From the NCBI GenBank assembly GCA_022410635.1, contig JAJVDF010000046.1:1388201-1452200 (forward strand): a DNA stretch of 64,000 nt, given 5' to 3'. A program made the translations under genes and the position numbers. Below are positions 21,376 to 33,270 of the stretch, one piece after another. Position 1 is the first letter of the stretch. Every line of letters starts with the position of its first letter. Source of the stretch: Tretioscincus oriximinensis (taxonomy: Eukaryota; Chordata; Lepidosauria; Squamata; Gymnophthalmidae). The notes under the pieces were generated by a model that had not been told where the DNA came from, ran no database searches, and saw only the letters and a list, made by a program, of their open reading frames with translations.

Positions 21376-22499
21376 AATCTGGTCTCTTACTTGACCTGTA
21401 CTGAGAAGACAGTTATTGTTTATAATATAATGACCGCTGATCTTAAATCTACTTTTGGGGTATAAGGCTAAGATTTAGCTAAGGTATAAGATTTAGCTAA
21501 GCCTAAGCAAATGGTGAAAGCAAATGGTTAAAATCCATCCACTCTTGGGAGGGTTATTACATTCAGAAATTGTAGCTCAATGAAATTATTCCCTTCAACC
21601 ATTCCTTTGGTTTTCTATTTATGACCCATTTTTGACTTTACAGAAATAAGTGATGAAAGTCAATATGAGATTGACCAAGCTTGTTGATTGAAGAAGGGGA
21701 GACCTCTTGAACTTTTGTTCCTAATGAGATGTTCCAATTTTATCTGAACTTCTGTTTTCTGCTCTCTGTGTAAATTGTGTTCGTTATGCAAACCAGATTA
21801 ATACATTGATGTGGCTTATCTCCCAGCTGTGGCATCTTTTTGATGGGATTGTTCTTTCTTTTGGTCTTTTTTTTAAAAAAAATAAGGACACCCAATGTAA
21901 CAGTACTGCAAACTTGAGCAAGTTATGTTTCACTTCCTTTGACTGCTGTTTAAGTAGTATTTTATATCTTAGTCTCTTGTCTTTCACTTCTCACAGAATG
22001 AAAAAGTCCAATCAAGGCAGTATTCAATATTGATTTTTCTGTGCTCAGAATATCATTCTCCATTTTGACTTTACTCTTAAGCACTGATTTCATATTTTAC
22101 CCGTAGTTAGATTAATGAATATACCAGACACAAATTTTGTAAAACTTGGATTTTTGGAACGACTGCCAAAGGTTGATGAGGCAAAGGATGGGGAATTCAG
22201 GTTAATACTAACCAATGCATGTAAAACAGTTCAATTTGTTCTGCTTGTTTTTTGGTTTTTTTTCACTGGGAGGAATTCTTGGGCATTAAGCAGTATTTTT
22301 ATTTGTCTTCACCCTAAGTAAAACACGCTATAATATTGTAAACTTTTATATATTAAAATATTTGGTTTTTTTTAAAAGGACATAGTTTTTCCATATCTCC
22401 ACAAAACAAAACAATTAACTTATACAACAAAATAAACAAACCAGAATAATCTAGCAGGGATAACAGTGACAATACCAGGTAGAATAGGTAATATATAAG
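21375..22499. other. unannotated non-coding stretch
   Basis: AT-rich; nothing recognised apart from a small tandem of AAGATTTAGCTAAG near 21470-21500. Confidence 0.5.
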
Positions 22500-22632
22500 G
22501 TAATGTAGAATCATAGAACCTTAGAGTTGGAAGGGACCTCCAGGGCCATTGAGTCCAACTTCCTGCTCAATGCAGGGTTCATTAAACCATCCCAGACAGA
22601 TGACTGTCCAGTCTCTGTTTAAAGACTTCCTG
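22500..22632 (-). repeat. CR1 LINE 3' end
   Basis: GAATCATAGAACCTTAGAGT, GGAAGGGACCTCCAGGGCCA and CCTGCTCAATGCAGGGTTCA, the complement of the classic CR1 3' end. Confidence 0.8.
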
Positions 22633-24386
22633 CTAAGACTTCCAGTTTGCCTCCTGTGGCAAACATGCTTGGGATGAAGAAGACAATTGTCCAGTGCAGG
22701 TAATTATTCCAGCAGAGTTTCCAAGTGTCATAAAAAGAGTGCTTAAACATGAGACCTTGAATACAATTGAACTGATAGATTATTCAGTCAGACTCCAAAG
22801 ATTGTTATATCATGTAAGTAAGGTGAAATAATTATTTTATTCGAAGATTGAAATATATTCTCCTGACTGCCAGCAGAAAAACATGCAACAATCCTTTGCA
22901 GTCATAAATGGAAAATATTAATAGTCATATGAGATAAATACCTTAATATTTAAGCTATAATACAAGCACTTAAAACGTAAGTCATACTAACATTAACATA
23001 TCAAATGCAAGTGTTAAGATAAGCTATACCCTTAAGTAAGCTTATGCTCTTTGAGATGCAGAATTAGGTTTTTTAAAAAAGAATGAATTTAATGAAAAAA
23101 TGGCAGAATTTATATTGTCTGGAAATAAAGGGAAAATGGAAAATAGTTTAACGCAAAATTAGAATATGGATCACGATGCTCCAAAGTGGAATATACTCCA
23201 AAGTGATATAAGTAAACTAATAAATGAATTACAAATGCGGAAAAAAGCAGGAAATGAGGGGACTATGTATTTTCCCCATATAGGTTAGTTGGGGGATGAA
23301 GAATGGCAAATGTGGCATTTTCTGCTCACGGTTTCTTCATTTCAGACTCCACTGACTACTTCATATTCAGGTCTCTGAATAAGAAAAGAAAGCTAATATA
23401 GAAAACCTGATAAAACTTAGTGAAAAATTGGGGGTTTTCTTGTAGTAGTCAGTAAGCAGCTCTATCCACCACAGGTTGCTTATGACAGAGGCAAAGGTGA
23501 CCCAACTGATGAGTGAATCTTCCTGCTCTGGACACAGAACACCTCAGGAAGTGGATTCTACCATGAAAAACAGGTCAGACCTCAGTGACAAGCAAAGAAA
23601 AGAGTATGTTTAGATCACTTCTGGCATGCACTGAACTGTGGATACTGGATGCCGAGCACACTGTTGATGTGAATTATAGAAGGAAATAAAAATAAATAAA
23701 TTTCTTACCAAAAACCTTTTCATAAAGATTACCTATTTTTTTCCCTTTTTTGTTGTTTGAAAAAGTATCCAGACAGAAGATGAAGCATCATTATTTCATT
23801 AGATAATTAACTTAAAGAGATAAATGGAGTGTGCTGAGTGGAAAATTTCCACAAGGCATAGCAGAAGATCAAATAGTTCCCTTTAATCTTGTATCACATT
23901 TTGATTTGCTGCGGCTTTATTTCATGATTAAATACATGCATGTCTAGATATATTTTTCTAAAAAAAATAACGTTCTTTACCATGTTGTCTTTTTTTAACA
24001 AGTAGGGTTGTGGTCACAAACATGCTTTTAAACCATCTTTAATTCTAAAGAACAGGGACTGAAAACCAGATTCTCCTCTGCCATCCCCCCCCCCCCTCGC
24101 ATTTTCTGGTTTTCAGTCCACTTCTTCTGAAATGAAGATAGTTTAAAAGTACCTCTGTGACCATGGCCTAGCTCAAGGAATAGTTCAAGGCTCTGTTACA
24201 GCTTTAATTTACTTTATTGATTATTTAAATATTTTTAAAATAAAAAGGGACAAGTACAGAAGCTTATATCAAACAAATGCAATGTGGAATTTTGATGGTG
24301 GTATTCTGTTTCTCCTTTGGATGCTGCAATGTTTTCTCACATAAATTCATTATCATGATCTGCCAGTTGTGAGGAATGTAAATATA
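22633..24386. other. unannotated non-coding stretch
   Basis: AT-rich with a C run at 24087-24097. No gene or clear repeat. Confidence 0.5.
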
Positions 24387-24672
24387 CTGCTCAAAACAAT
24401 TAAGGGAACACTTTAACATAACATGTTATGTAGGCTGATCAGATGACCCCTTTGGGTGTGTGTGTTGGAAACCCGTTTTTGGGGTGCCTCTCAGTTTTTT
24501 CTGAGGAAAAAACAAAACAAAAACAAAATATTTTTCAAAAAAACTCTTTTTTTGAAAAGAATTTCCTCAGCAAAAACTGGGAGGCACCCCAATACCGGGA
24601 TTTCACCCCCCCACACACAAAAGGGCTCAGCCTAATGTTATGTTAAAGTGTTCCCTTAATTGTTTTGAGCAG
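24387..24672. mobile_element. mariner-like miniature element interrupted by a hAT-like element
   Basis: Outer ends CTGCTCAAAACAATTAAGGG and CCCTTAATTGTTTTGAGCAG are perfect inverted repeats next to TA on both sides. Removing 24431-24634 and one copy of the 8-base duplication leaves a 74-base perfect palindrome (37-base arms). An uninterrupted relative lies at 59877-59946. Superfamily from the TA target and end sequence: Tc1/mariner-like. Confidence 0.8.
24431..24634. mobile_element. hAT-like palindromic miniature element (nested)
   Basis: TAGGCTGATCAGATGACCCC at the left and GGGCTCAGCCTA at the right; internal arms GGGGTGCCTCTCAG and GGGAGGCACCCC pair. Flanked by the 8-base duplication ATGTTATG at 24423-24430 and 24635-24642. 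An 8-base duplication is the hAT hallmark. Confidence 0.8.
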
Positions 24673-24679
24673 TATATAT

Positions 24680-25353
24680 AATCCTTATATATTTTAGGGA
24701 AAATGAAAGCATATTGGGATGCTTCCAAATCTACTGGGGATGGAGAATCCTGCATCCAAAACCTGATCTTTTGTCTGGATGGCTTAAATACTAAGATTTA
24801 TTTTAAGGAGTACTCGGACCACTGCTGTGAACCTGACCTGCTCTTGAGGACATTCCATTAAAAAGGGCACACCAATGCTATGGTAACACCTTAACATTAA
24901 AACATCTTGAGGTTACCTTCAGACTTTGCTTAAGAATGTAATTTAATAAGGGTAGGGGACTAGGGGGAGAGAGATAGAAGTTCTTATCTCTACTTGTAAA
25001 TCATCTTCAGTTTATCTTCAGTTGTGAAGAATGAGCTTAATCTCATTTTATTCTGGACTAAACATTCTTTGGATGCGAAGAGGGTACTGAAGATGATTTA
25101 AAGTATGGTCATGGCCTTAAAACATAATTTTTTTAGCAAACTGCAGAAAGCAACCAACCATTCTGTACTATTGTTTGTTTCTTAAAATATTTACTATAGT
25201 ACAAAACCAAAAATCCATCAGATGTAGATTGCATAGAAGCCCAAACAAATCAAAATCTATTATGTATAGGCAATTCCTGACTATGAGCTAATTGGGTCCA
25301 AATTTTTACTTATAAAATGGGGATTTGAAAAGTGAAAGGCAATGCAAATTAAC
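24680..25353. other. unannotated non-coding stretch
   Basis: Nothing recognised except a duplicated CATCTTCAGTTTATCTTCAG near 25003-25022. Confidence 0.45.
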
Positions 25354-25363
25354 TTTAAAAAAA

Positions 25364-25524
25364 TCCAGCAAAGGAGCTAGCAGCACTTTGAGACTAACTT
25401 GAGAAAAGTGGGTGGCATAAGCTTTCGTAGACACGTCTACTTCTTCAGGTGCTGAGGGACTCAAAGTGCTGCTAGCTCCTTTACTGGACTTTCTACTAGA
25501 CTAACACGGCTATTTCTCTGAAAT
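25364..25524 (-). mobile_element. hairpin-family copy, flanked by TTTAAAAAAA
   Basis: Inverse orientation to the copy at 17280: starts TCCAGCAAAGGAGCTAGCAG and ends GGCTATTTCTCTGAAAT. The same end is short and the same end is long as in that copy. Flanks TTTAAAAAAA at 25354-25363 and 25525-25534 are identical, though low-complexity. Confidence 0.65.
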
Positions 25525-25534
25525 TTTAAAAAAA

Positions 25535-26433
25535 TGATAGCATGAGCTTACACAGACTGTTCACTTCTTCACTTGCGCTTTCTTCTATCCAGTTCTTCAC
25601 TCAGTGGAGCCTGAACTTCAAGGCTACATGAATTATTAATTTACTACTGAATTTCACAAATAACCACATGGAATTTTCACTACCTAAACACAGAGAGAAA
25701 CTGGCAGGTGTTTTACTGGTCCCCCACCTCTTCATTCTGAATTTGGAAAACAATACTAGTAGAAAACAAAACATTGAAATAAAAAAGAAGTCATCAGAGC
25801 CCTAAATCGGAGCAGGTGATACTTGTACTTTGTTATGCTGCCAGTCTTTTGTCTACTTCAATCTTCCTTGGCTCTAGGCCTGACCCTACAGCTTTAATGA
25901 GAGAAGATCAGAGACTCCCCAATTTTAATCCTTTCATTTTACGTGCTATCTAACAGAGCACACTTGAAACAAAGATATTCACCTGTTTCTTACATGGACA
26001 TTCATCAACCAATGGCTAAAATATGTCTGAGGTTATATATAACTTAAGGCTGTATGACACACTAGTTGGTTTTAATAAATATATATAAATATCCTTTTAT
26101 TAAAGCACCAAAAGGTGGTTTACATTATACTGAGCAGGTTTTAGTCCAGTTTCACGGTGAGACAAATGGGTTTGTACAAAATTACAACCTAAGATCCCAC
26201 TCACACTACCTAAACTTACTGTATAATTCCTCCACAGGTACTCCCTCTGAATATTCCCCCACAGGTACTATCTACCACTGTGCTTCTATGCATAGATGCT
26301 CATTTACTGCCACACTTTCTTGGATTCTCTCATAATTAATGCTCTGAGGAATTACTTGTACACATAGCTACTTACTGTTTTTGGAAGTAAATATCAGGTT
26401 TCATAATTGATTTTGTTCCTATATCATTTTAAA
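25535..26433. other. unannotated non-coding stretch
   Basis: No gene or recognised repeat. Confidence 0.5.
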
Positions 26434-26710
26434 TGTTTTATTTATTTAAGTCTGATCTTTGCCAAAAGAACCCAAGATGGGTCACAACAATAAAATATAA
26501 TATATAAAGTATTGGTATGAAAACATACTTAAGACATAATCTTTGTTCCAAGTAAGGCAACACTCTGAGGGTTATAAATACCTAAGATTTTGAAAGTTTT
26601 AACCAAATACTAAAAACCACATAATGTGGGTGGCTGGCAAAACTCCAGAGGGAGTCTGGGGGCCACCACCACAGAAAAACTCCTCTTGTGTGTCCCTGCC
26701 TCTTTAACCT
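26434..26710 (-). repeat. L2-like LINE 3' end, degraded
   Basis: GTTTTATTTATTTAAGTCTG, AACCCAAGATGGGTCACAAC and GGGGGCCACCACCACAGAAA fit the complement of the L2 tail. Borders approximate. Confidence 0.45.
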
Positions 26711-27831
26711 TTTTGCAGTCACTAGTAGAATTGTGACTGGTGGAGGCATATCACTAAAAACACGAATAAAAAAGATCCTGATTGGTCACAGCAAGAATAA
26801 GCTGCTGGTGGTCCATTCTTGTGATTCTAAATACTGCATAATTGAAATCTATTTGCTTGGAAAAGACTAACTAGCAATCAATGTCCCATAAAATTTAATA
26901 TATGAAGCTAGTAAATCAGAAGAAACAGGACTGTGTTAATATTGGACAGATGTACAACAGCTGCACCCACATCATATGAACTGGGGAAAATCTCATGAGG
27001 AATCTTGTCTGGCTTTTGACTTGAACATTATTCTAGGAAGTTTAATAAACTTTGTAGATCTATATCTAGTGTCAAACATGATCTAGAATTGTAGTCTTAT
27101 TGATGAGCAGTTTTAATATTACTATATTCACCCTATGGCCATCTACTTGCTATTGGATTCCATTATCCATCAAACTCTCAGCTAGAATTCCTATTGAACA
27201 GAACTAATTGCACTAGAAATCTAGCAGGTTCTGGAGGATTGGAAGTTAGGCAACCATATACAGTAGTTATTTTTTACTTTAGAATAAGTGTAACTGAGAT
27301 TAATGACAGAAGTATCTAACACTTCATATATCATGGAGAAAGTATGCAGGACAATCATCTCCTTCTTGTCATAATTCCAGACCTTAGATCGTCCCATGAA
27401 ATGACAGACAATAGATTTGAGAAAAGGTTGTTTCCAGATGGTGACTAAGAATATTGCTTCAAAGCTCTGGGACCATGGAACAAATATGGGAACACACCAT
27501 TGTCTTGTGCTTGCCTTCACCTTAGCCGGTGTTTGTCTTCATGCAGATCCTGGTATTTCGCTTGTATGAAATCCCCAGAAGTACATGAAAGGCATTGTCA
27601 GGATCCATGCTGCTGCCTGCCTCCGTGATGGCAACTCCTAGCATCAGCATCCATATGGCTAGGTTCCTATCACAAGAGCAGGAAAAAGTACTCTGAGATT
27701 TATTTTTCCTGCTTTAGACAATATCGCTCTGGAGACAAATATGTGGCAACCCCTGGAATAATACACCACTATAAGGCAATGTGAGATAGCCTAACACAGT
27801 ACAATGTAATTCAGAATTCTAATATGAAAAG
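26711..27831. other. unannotated non-coding stretch
   Basis: No gene or recognised repeat; a 99-codon minus-strand frame at 27221-27520 has no visible homology. Confidence 0.5.
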
Positions 27832-28105
27832 ATGACTAAAGGTCCTGATGGTCTTAATAGGGAATGGGACAAGTTCATAAGAAGATGTATGGAAGCTGGT
27901 AGGAGTTTCTGGCTGGACACACATCGTTTCACTCCTGAAACATTTGCACTAGCTATATATTCACTACTGAACCCAGTACAAGGTGTTAATATTAGCATAT
28001 CAAGTCATGACTGGGATGGTTTAGTGAATACTGCACTGAGCAGAGGGGGTTGGACCTGATGACTGTGGAAGTCCCTTCCAACTCTATGATTCTGTAATGA
28101 CTTGA
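27832..28105 (+). repeat. CR1-like LINE 3' end
   Basis: GGGGTTGGACCTGATGACTG and CCCTTCCAACTCTATGATTC at 28048-28092, the CR1 3' signature. The part before 27980 is less certain. Confidence 0.7.
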
Positions 28106-28156
28106 GCCCTGGTTATCCGAAGGACTGCTTTTCTCATGTGGACCTGCATGTGCATT

Positions 28157-28460
28157 AACGGATAGCTCAGTCGCTTAGGAATTCGACTCTCGTCTGGGAG
28201 ATGGGGTTTCGAAGCCCTGTGTGGGACGTGGGGAGGGGTGAGCACCTTCCACTAGCCTGTAGCTCTAGTCAACCCAGCTATTCGAAAGCATGAATTGCAC
28301 GAAATTGCAAATGACTGCAAGTAGATACATGGGAACCACCGCAGCCTGGTGGGGAAGATAGAATGTGAGCCTTCGGGCAAAATATATCCTTGTAAGGCAC
28401 TTTGAGTCCCTTTGAAAGGTGAGAAAAGCGGGGTATAAGAACCAAGTTCTTCTTCTTTTT
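28157..28460 (+). repeat. tRNA-derived SINE, most complete copy
   Basis: A-box GGATAGCTCAGTCGCTTAGG, B-box GGGGTTTCGAAGCCC, body GAGCACCTTCCACTAGCCTG, then GGAAGATAGAATGTGAGCCT, CACTTTGAGTCCCTTTGAAA, AAAGCGGGGTATAAGAACC and a TTCTTC tail. Useful reference for the family in this window. Confidence 0.85.
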
Positions 28461-30364
28461 CTTAAGATAACAAATTGAGAACCTTCTTGTAGTTACCTGT
28501 ATTTCAGATGTCCAAGAAGTCGAGACACATGGGAGAGTCCTCCCCCCCCCCCCCGACTCTGAAACAGCCTCCCTCTGGAGGCACCAATTCTTACGTCTTT
28601 CAGTGCCTAATTAAAAAAAAACTTTTTTCAACAAGATTTTTGGTGCTTTATTTTTCCTATCAGAGAAACAGGGAGGAAAGTCCTGGGACTTTCTGAAGGA
28701 GGGCAAGATATACCCAAAATAAAAACAAACAAAAGGAATGTGATACAGGAGCAGTTTGCCACTGGGTGCTGTTATCAAGAAGATAGTAGAGATAATATTT
28801 AGAGCTTTCATCAAGTGGTTTAGCTGGTAGAAACCAATAATTTCTTGCATTATCTTCCATTTCTCTATGTCATAGAAATACTGAGCCATGGGTTGCCACA
28901 GTTTTCGTGTCCAGTTTTGAGGTTTCAGTGGTGCTGAACAAATATTTGATTCTGAATGAGTGGATTCTTCTAATATTAAAATGTCTTTCAAAGTGAGATG
29001 CCTGTTTTGATTCTTCTGGTAGAAAAGTGCCTTTCATTACATTTTTCACTTACACATTATTTTTAAAAAATGTGTTTAAGATAGCAAATACGTTACTGAA
29101 AAAAAGTTTTGTCAGGCCTAATTATTGGGTTGCACATCTTTTCTGAACCGTGCTGTTTGCCCCTTTGATGGTGATCTAGTTTTGCGTATTGTTTCAAATG
29201 ATTACCAGGTGCTCCTGTCATCCTGATTCTGGGTGTGTGTTTTGCTTTAGAGTTCTAGAGGGCTTTTGTACATGGGAGTGGTGCTTTTTTAGCATTCATT
29301 TTCATATAGTACACTAGTTCTTGAAAGCCTGTTTTGAGAAAATAAAAACAAAACATCAAAGAAACCTATAATAATCCCTCTTTATTTACACCATACCATT
29401 AATCATAAAGATCTCAAATACAAGGCTGGTTTGTGTACATTAAATAACAAACAAAATTGGATGTAGAATATCAGTTTTCTTAGAACACTTAAGTTCTCTT
29501 AGGTTAATTACATTTTTCTGCAAATTTCCTCTGAAATACTGGAATCTGTTTCTTTCAAATTAATAGGCTGCATTAATGCAACAGATTCACTTTCTGTAAA
29601 AGAAAAATCCAGGAAGAAAAAAAAATCCTATTGGCTCTAACACAACCTGTAGTTTTCTGCATGTGAACCCCAAAGCAAACTGATTAAATTCAAGGTTTTT
29701 TATTGGATGGAAATTAGAGGGGATAGCAATATATATACATACATATATATACGTGTTTGCGATTAAACTCTTGTGAATGGGGACTTGCAAATGGACTCAC
29801 CATAGTTAGCTAACCAAGGTCAGGCATAGGTGGAACACATTGTCTACACAATCATATCTCTCATACCATCTCTGAAGGAACCAGTTGGTTAGGAATAGAA
29901 GTTCTTAATCTTGAAGCAACTAAGGTTGCCTTTATCATACCTTTTGGTGTGTCGTTGAAATGAACCCCCAATAGTCCTAAATATGGCTTCTGCCAGTAGA
30001 TTATGATATCGAGGTCTAACAGTAATTCAGATCAATAGCTCCTGGATCTGAATTATGCTGCATCCTATGTCTGTCTCAGTTCTTGTTAATATACAGAAGG
30101 AAAACCATTGTTCCCTTTCTGATTCTGCCTAGGTGGCAGTGCAGAGAAATCCTTTTAAAGTTTCTGAGTTAGATTTCTGAGGAACCATTCTTCAGAAATT
30201 TTTAACTCAAAAACTGAAAGTCAGATAAAAGCTTTTCTCCTCTCTGTATGGTCGGAGGAGGGAAAGTGCTGATATTTAGAATACTTCTGTTAAGACAAAG
30301 CATTGTGCAAGAAATGACCCCACATCTAAAGATGCTGCTAACACAGTCTACAAATCTCATATTC
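28461..30364. other. unannotated non-coding stretch
   Basis: AT-rich with a C run near 28540. The open frames near 28611-28991 show no homology I recognise. No gene. Confidence 0.5.
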
Positions 30365-31015
30365 AAATTGTTACCTTCCAAGATATAAGCTCATGTTGGG
30401 TGATATCTTTTATTAGCATTTGCTCACTTTTTTTCTTTTAAAGTTAGAAAATCAGTGGTGAGGCCAGTTCCAGCTGTCCCATTTAAAAAAGCAGAGAATG
30501 TTTCAGAAATCTCAAATGCCACGCCCTTCCCCAGAGGCTCAAAGACCTGACCCACCTGGGGTGGAGGAGAGGAGGACAGGGGCAGAGGAGAGGCTGCAGC
30601 AACACCACCACCACCAAAATTGTTACCTTCCAAGATATAAGCTCATGTTGGGTGATATCTTTTATTAGCATTTGCTCACTTTTTTTCTTTTAAAGTTAGA
30701 AAATCAGTGGTGAGGCCAGTTCCAGCTGTCCCATTTAAAAAAGCAGAGAATGTTTCAGAAATCTCAAATGCCACGCCCTTCCCCAGAGGCTCAAAGACCT
30801 GACCCACCTGGGGTGGAGGAGAGGAGGACAGGGGCAGAGGAGAGGCTGCAGCAACACCACCACCACCACCAGCAGCAGCAACAGCAGCAGCTAAGCTTTT
30901 CCCTCCCTGCCACGCCCTTCCCCAGAGGCTCAAAGACCTGACCCACCTGGGGTGGAGGAGAGGAAGACAGGGGCAGAGGAGAGGCTGCAGCAACACCAGC
31001 AGCAGCAGCAGCAGC
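30365..31015. repeat. 252-base tandem duplication plus partial third copy
   Basis: Copy 1 starts at 30365 (AAATTGTTACCTTCCAAGAT) and copy 2 at 30617 with the same sequence and almost no changes. A partial third copy (GCCACGCCCTTCCCCAGAGG on) runs from about 30909. Units end in growing ACC/AGC triplet runs. Long minus-strand open frames here are repetitive Ala/Ser/Pro/Gly and are not genes. Confidence 0.85.
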
Positions 31016-31110
31016 ATGACCATCAACAGCTGAACTTTCCCTCCCTGCCACACCCTCCCTCAAGGGTTAAAAGATCTGGCCTCTGGCTATATGACTATTG
31101 ATGTACTTTT

Positions 31111-31180
31111 ATTTTTAGCTTACATTTTAGCTTAAATTTTAGCTTAAGTTTTAGCTTAAATTTTTAGCTTAAATTTTAAA
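31111..31180. repeat. short tandem repeat of TTTTAGCTTAAA
   Basis: Five to six imperfect copies of a 12-13-base unit between the tandem duplication and the LINE derivative. Confidence 0.7.
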
Positions 31181-31216
31181 TTGTGATTAATTTAATAGTG
31201 TTTATATTTAATACAG

Positions 31217-32213
31217 CGCTGGCCAGAAAAGGGGGAGAGTGAGAGACCCCCCTTTGGGAACCACCTGGGGCTGGCTCATCAGGGTGGGAGCCTGTGAGGG
31301 ACTTTGGTAGCCTGAGTGGCAGGCAGGACTACTCGGCCAGGGCTGTTCTGGGGCAGGTTGGGGACCTTTTTTTTTTTTTTGTCCATAGTGGGGGAGCATG
31401 TGCTTGGGTGGAGAGGCCGGGGGGTGGTCGAGGGGGGCCTCGATAGCAGTGATTTCGGGCAATGGGAATTATGGCAGTGGGGGTCGGAAATTAAAANGGA
31501 GAAGGCGGGACAGATGCCTTCAAGCTGTCCCCTCTTNTCAGCCGTCCCCCAACCCACGGGTGACAGGATTGCGAGTCAACCAGCCCTCGAGCCTGGTGGT
31601 GCTGCTGTTGAACGCCAGGTCTATTAATAACAAAGCCNGGCTGGAGCTAGTGCAGAATGCAGCAGCTCGTCTGCTGTCGGGTGTGTCTGGCCGGACGTCC
31701 ATCACGCCGGTCCTCAAAGATCTGCACTGGCTACCTATTCGCTACCGAGCCCAATTCAAGGTGCTTATACTGACGTATAAAGCCCTAAACGGTTTGGGTC
31801 CTGAATACTTGAGGGAACGCCTTTTCCCATATAGTCCTGCCCGGTCTCTGCGATCAGAAGGAGAGGGCCTTCTAGTTGTCCCCTCCTGCTCTAGGATAAG
31901 GGGGGCGGGGGCGCGGGGAAGAGCTTTCTCGGTGGTGGCCCCGATATTATGGAACNGCCTCCCCCCGGAAGCACGCCTGGCGCCATCTTTACAATCTTTT
32001 CGGCGCCTGGTAAAGACCTGTCTCTTCACCCGGGCCTTTTCGGGCTAGCTCCCCCATCAGAGGACGACATTTTAAATTCTTGTGTTTCTTTTATGGTTTT
32101 AATGTTGTGAAGGTCATGATGACCTGAATTTTTAACTTTTGTAAGCCGCCCTGGACACCTTCGGGGGGAAGGGCGGGGTAAAAATCTTTAAATAAATAAA
32201 TAAATAAATAAAT
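31217..32213 (+). mobile_element. internally deleted L2/CR1-type LINE
   Basis: An open frame (to TAG at 32046-32048) contains VLLLNARSINNKA, the start of the endonuclease domain in this LINE class, joined near 31638 directly to LELVQNAAARLLSGVSG, ILTYKALNGLGPEYLRE and GRAFSVVAPILWN, the ORF2 C-terminus. Most endonuclease and all catalytic reverse transcriptase is absent, so it cannot move on its own. The 3' tail GTAAGCCGCCCTGGACACCT and an AAATAAAT repeat are intact, suggesting a young copy. An n falls at the junction. Confidence 0.75.
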
Positions 32214-33060
32214 CCTCATTCCTCTTTACCTTCCATACATGTCTGGAGCATGCCTCTTCACAATAAGAAATTGTCCACTTACTTTTTTTACCACTGGCCT
32301 TCACCATCACTGGAGTGAAAGCATGAAATCTCTTTGACAACCCTGAAAAGTTTCCCCCAAATTGAAACACATTTAAGAAAAGGTACTACTGGGGACAAGT
32401 GGTACAGGAACTGTTGATCAGATTATCTATGCCTGGAATGAAGAAGCTGGAAGGAAGTTGAGATGTGGGCATTCTTCAGATACCTGAAATGTTATCACTC
32501 AGAAAAAGGCAAAACTCTAGATGTTTTCTTTGCAGAGGTTATTTGAAGAATTGATTCTTTTATCCAGATTTAAATAATGTTAGTTTGCTTCTCCATTGAC
32601 CTCCAATAGGCACACTTGCCAGGATGCCTCTTTGGANAAACATCTTTTCTGTGTAGGAGCTTGGCATGTAGAGTATGGGATATTCTTGTAATGGCTTCAT
32701 TGTAACCAAAACATTTTGTTGTTTGCTTTTCGTTGGGAGCAGCAACTTTGATATAGTACTTGCACTGTGCTCACATTCAGAAAGTCTTCCTACATCGTGA
32801 ATTAACTCTGATCCTGAGAGAGCAATGGACAGGACTTTCTAGGGGGAAACTGCTCTTTTACTTGCCCTCTTCCTTGGAGGAGGGCATCAGCTAGTCATAT
32901 GTAGAAGGTGTTGCTTTTCAGCCAACTTCCAAGCTTTCCATTTAGCCACTCTGAAAGATGACAGTATTCAGAAATGCTTTCCAAGGAACAGGTATGTCAA
33001 ACGGTATTGAAATTCAAGCCCATGTGCATCCTAATGTACTGAAATCTAGGTCTGAAGAAG
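32214..33060. other. unannotated non-coding stretch
   Basis: No gene or recognised repeat. Confidence 0.5.
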
Positions 33061-33270
33061 AAAGAAGAGTCAGTTTCTATTCCTTGCTTTTCTCAACCTT
33101 AAGTGAACCTGTTCTTCTCTTCCATACTTTGTGAAGTATGTGGGACTGAGAGAGCTCTGAAGAACTGTGACTAGCCCAAGGTCAACCAGCTAGCTTTTGT
33201 GAAGGAGTGCAGAATCTAACTGAATCAGGAGTCTTCCAGATAACAGTCTGACACTTTAACCACTAGAGAT
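33061..33270 (-). repeat. Sauria-type SINE, minus strand
   Basis: TTCCTTGCTTTTCTCAACCT, TGACTAGCCCAAGGTCAACC and CTGACACTTTAACCACTAG, complement of the SINE head and body. Confidence 0.65.

Noticed and set aside
28157..28215. Functional tRNA gene
   Set aside because: A- and B-box-like sequences sit at the head of a SINE present in many copies; no complete cloverleaf or anticodon arm was supported.
30676..31063. Open frames of 90-125 codons on the minus strand with Ala/Ser/Pro/Gly and Cys runs
   Set aside because: They lie in the 252-base tandem duplication and its triplet runs; the two main frames are repeats of each other. No domain, no start context.
31398..32048. 216-codon open frame as a possible host gene
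   Set aside because: Its C-terminal part is clear LINE ORF2 sequence and it ends in a LINE tail.
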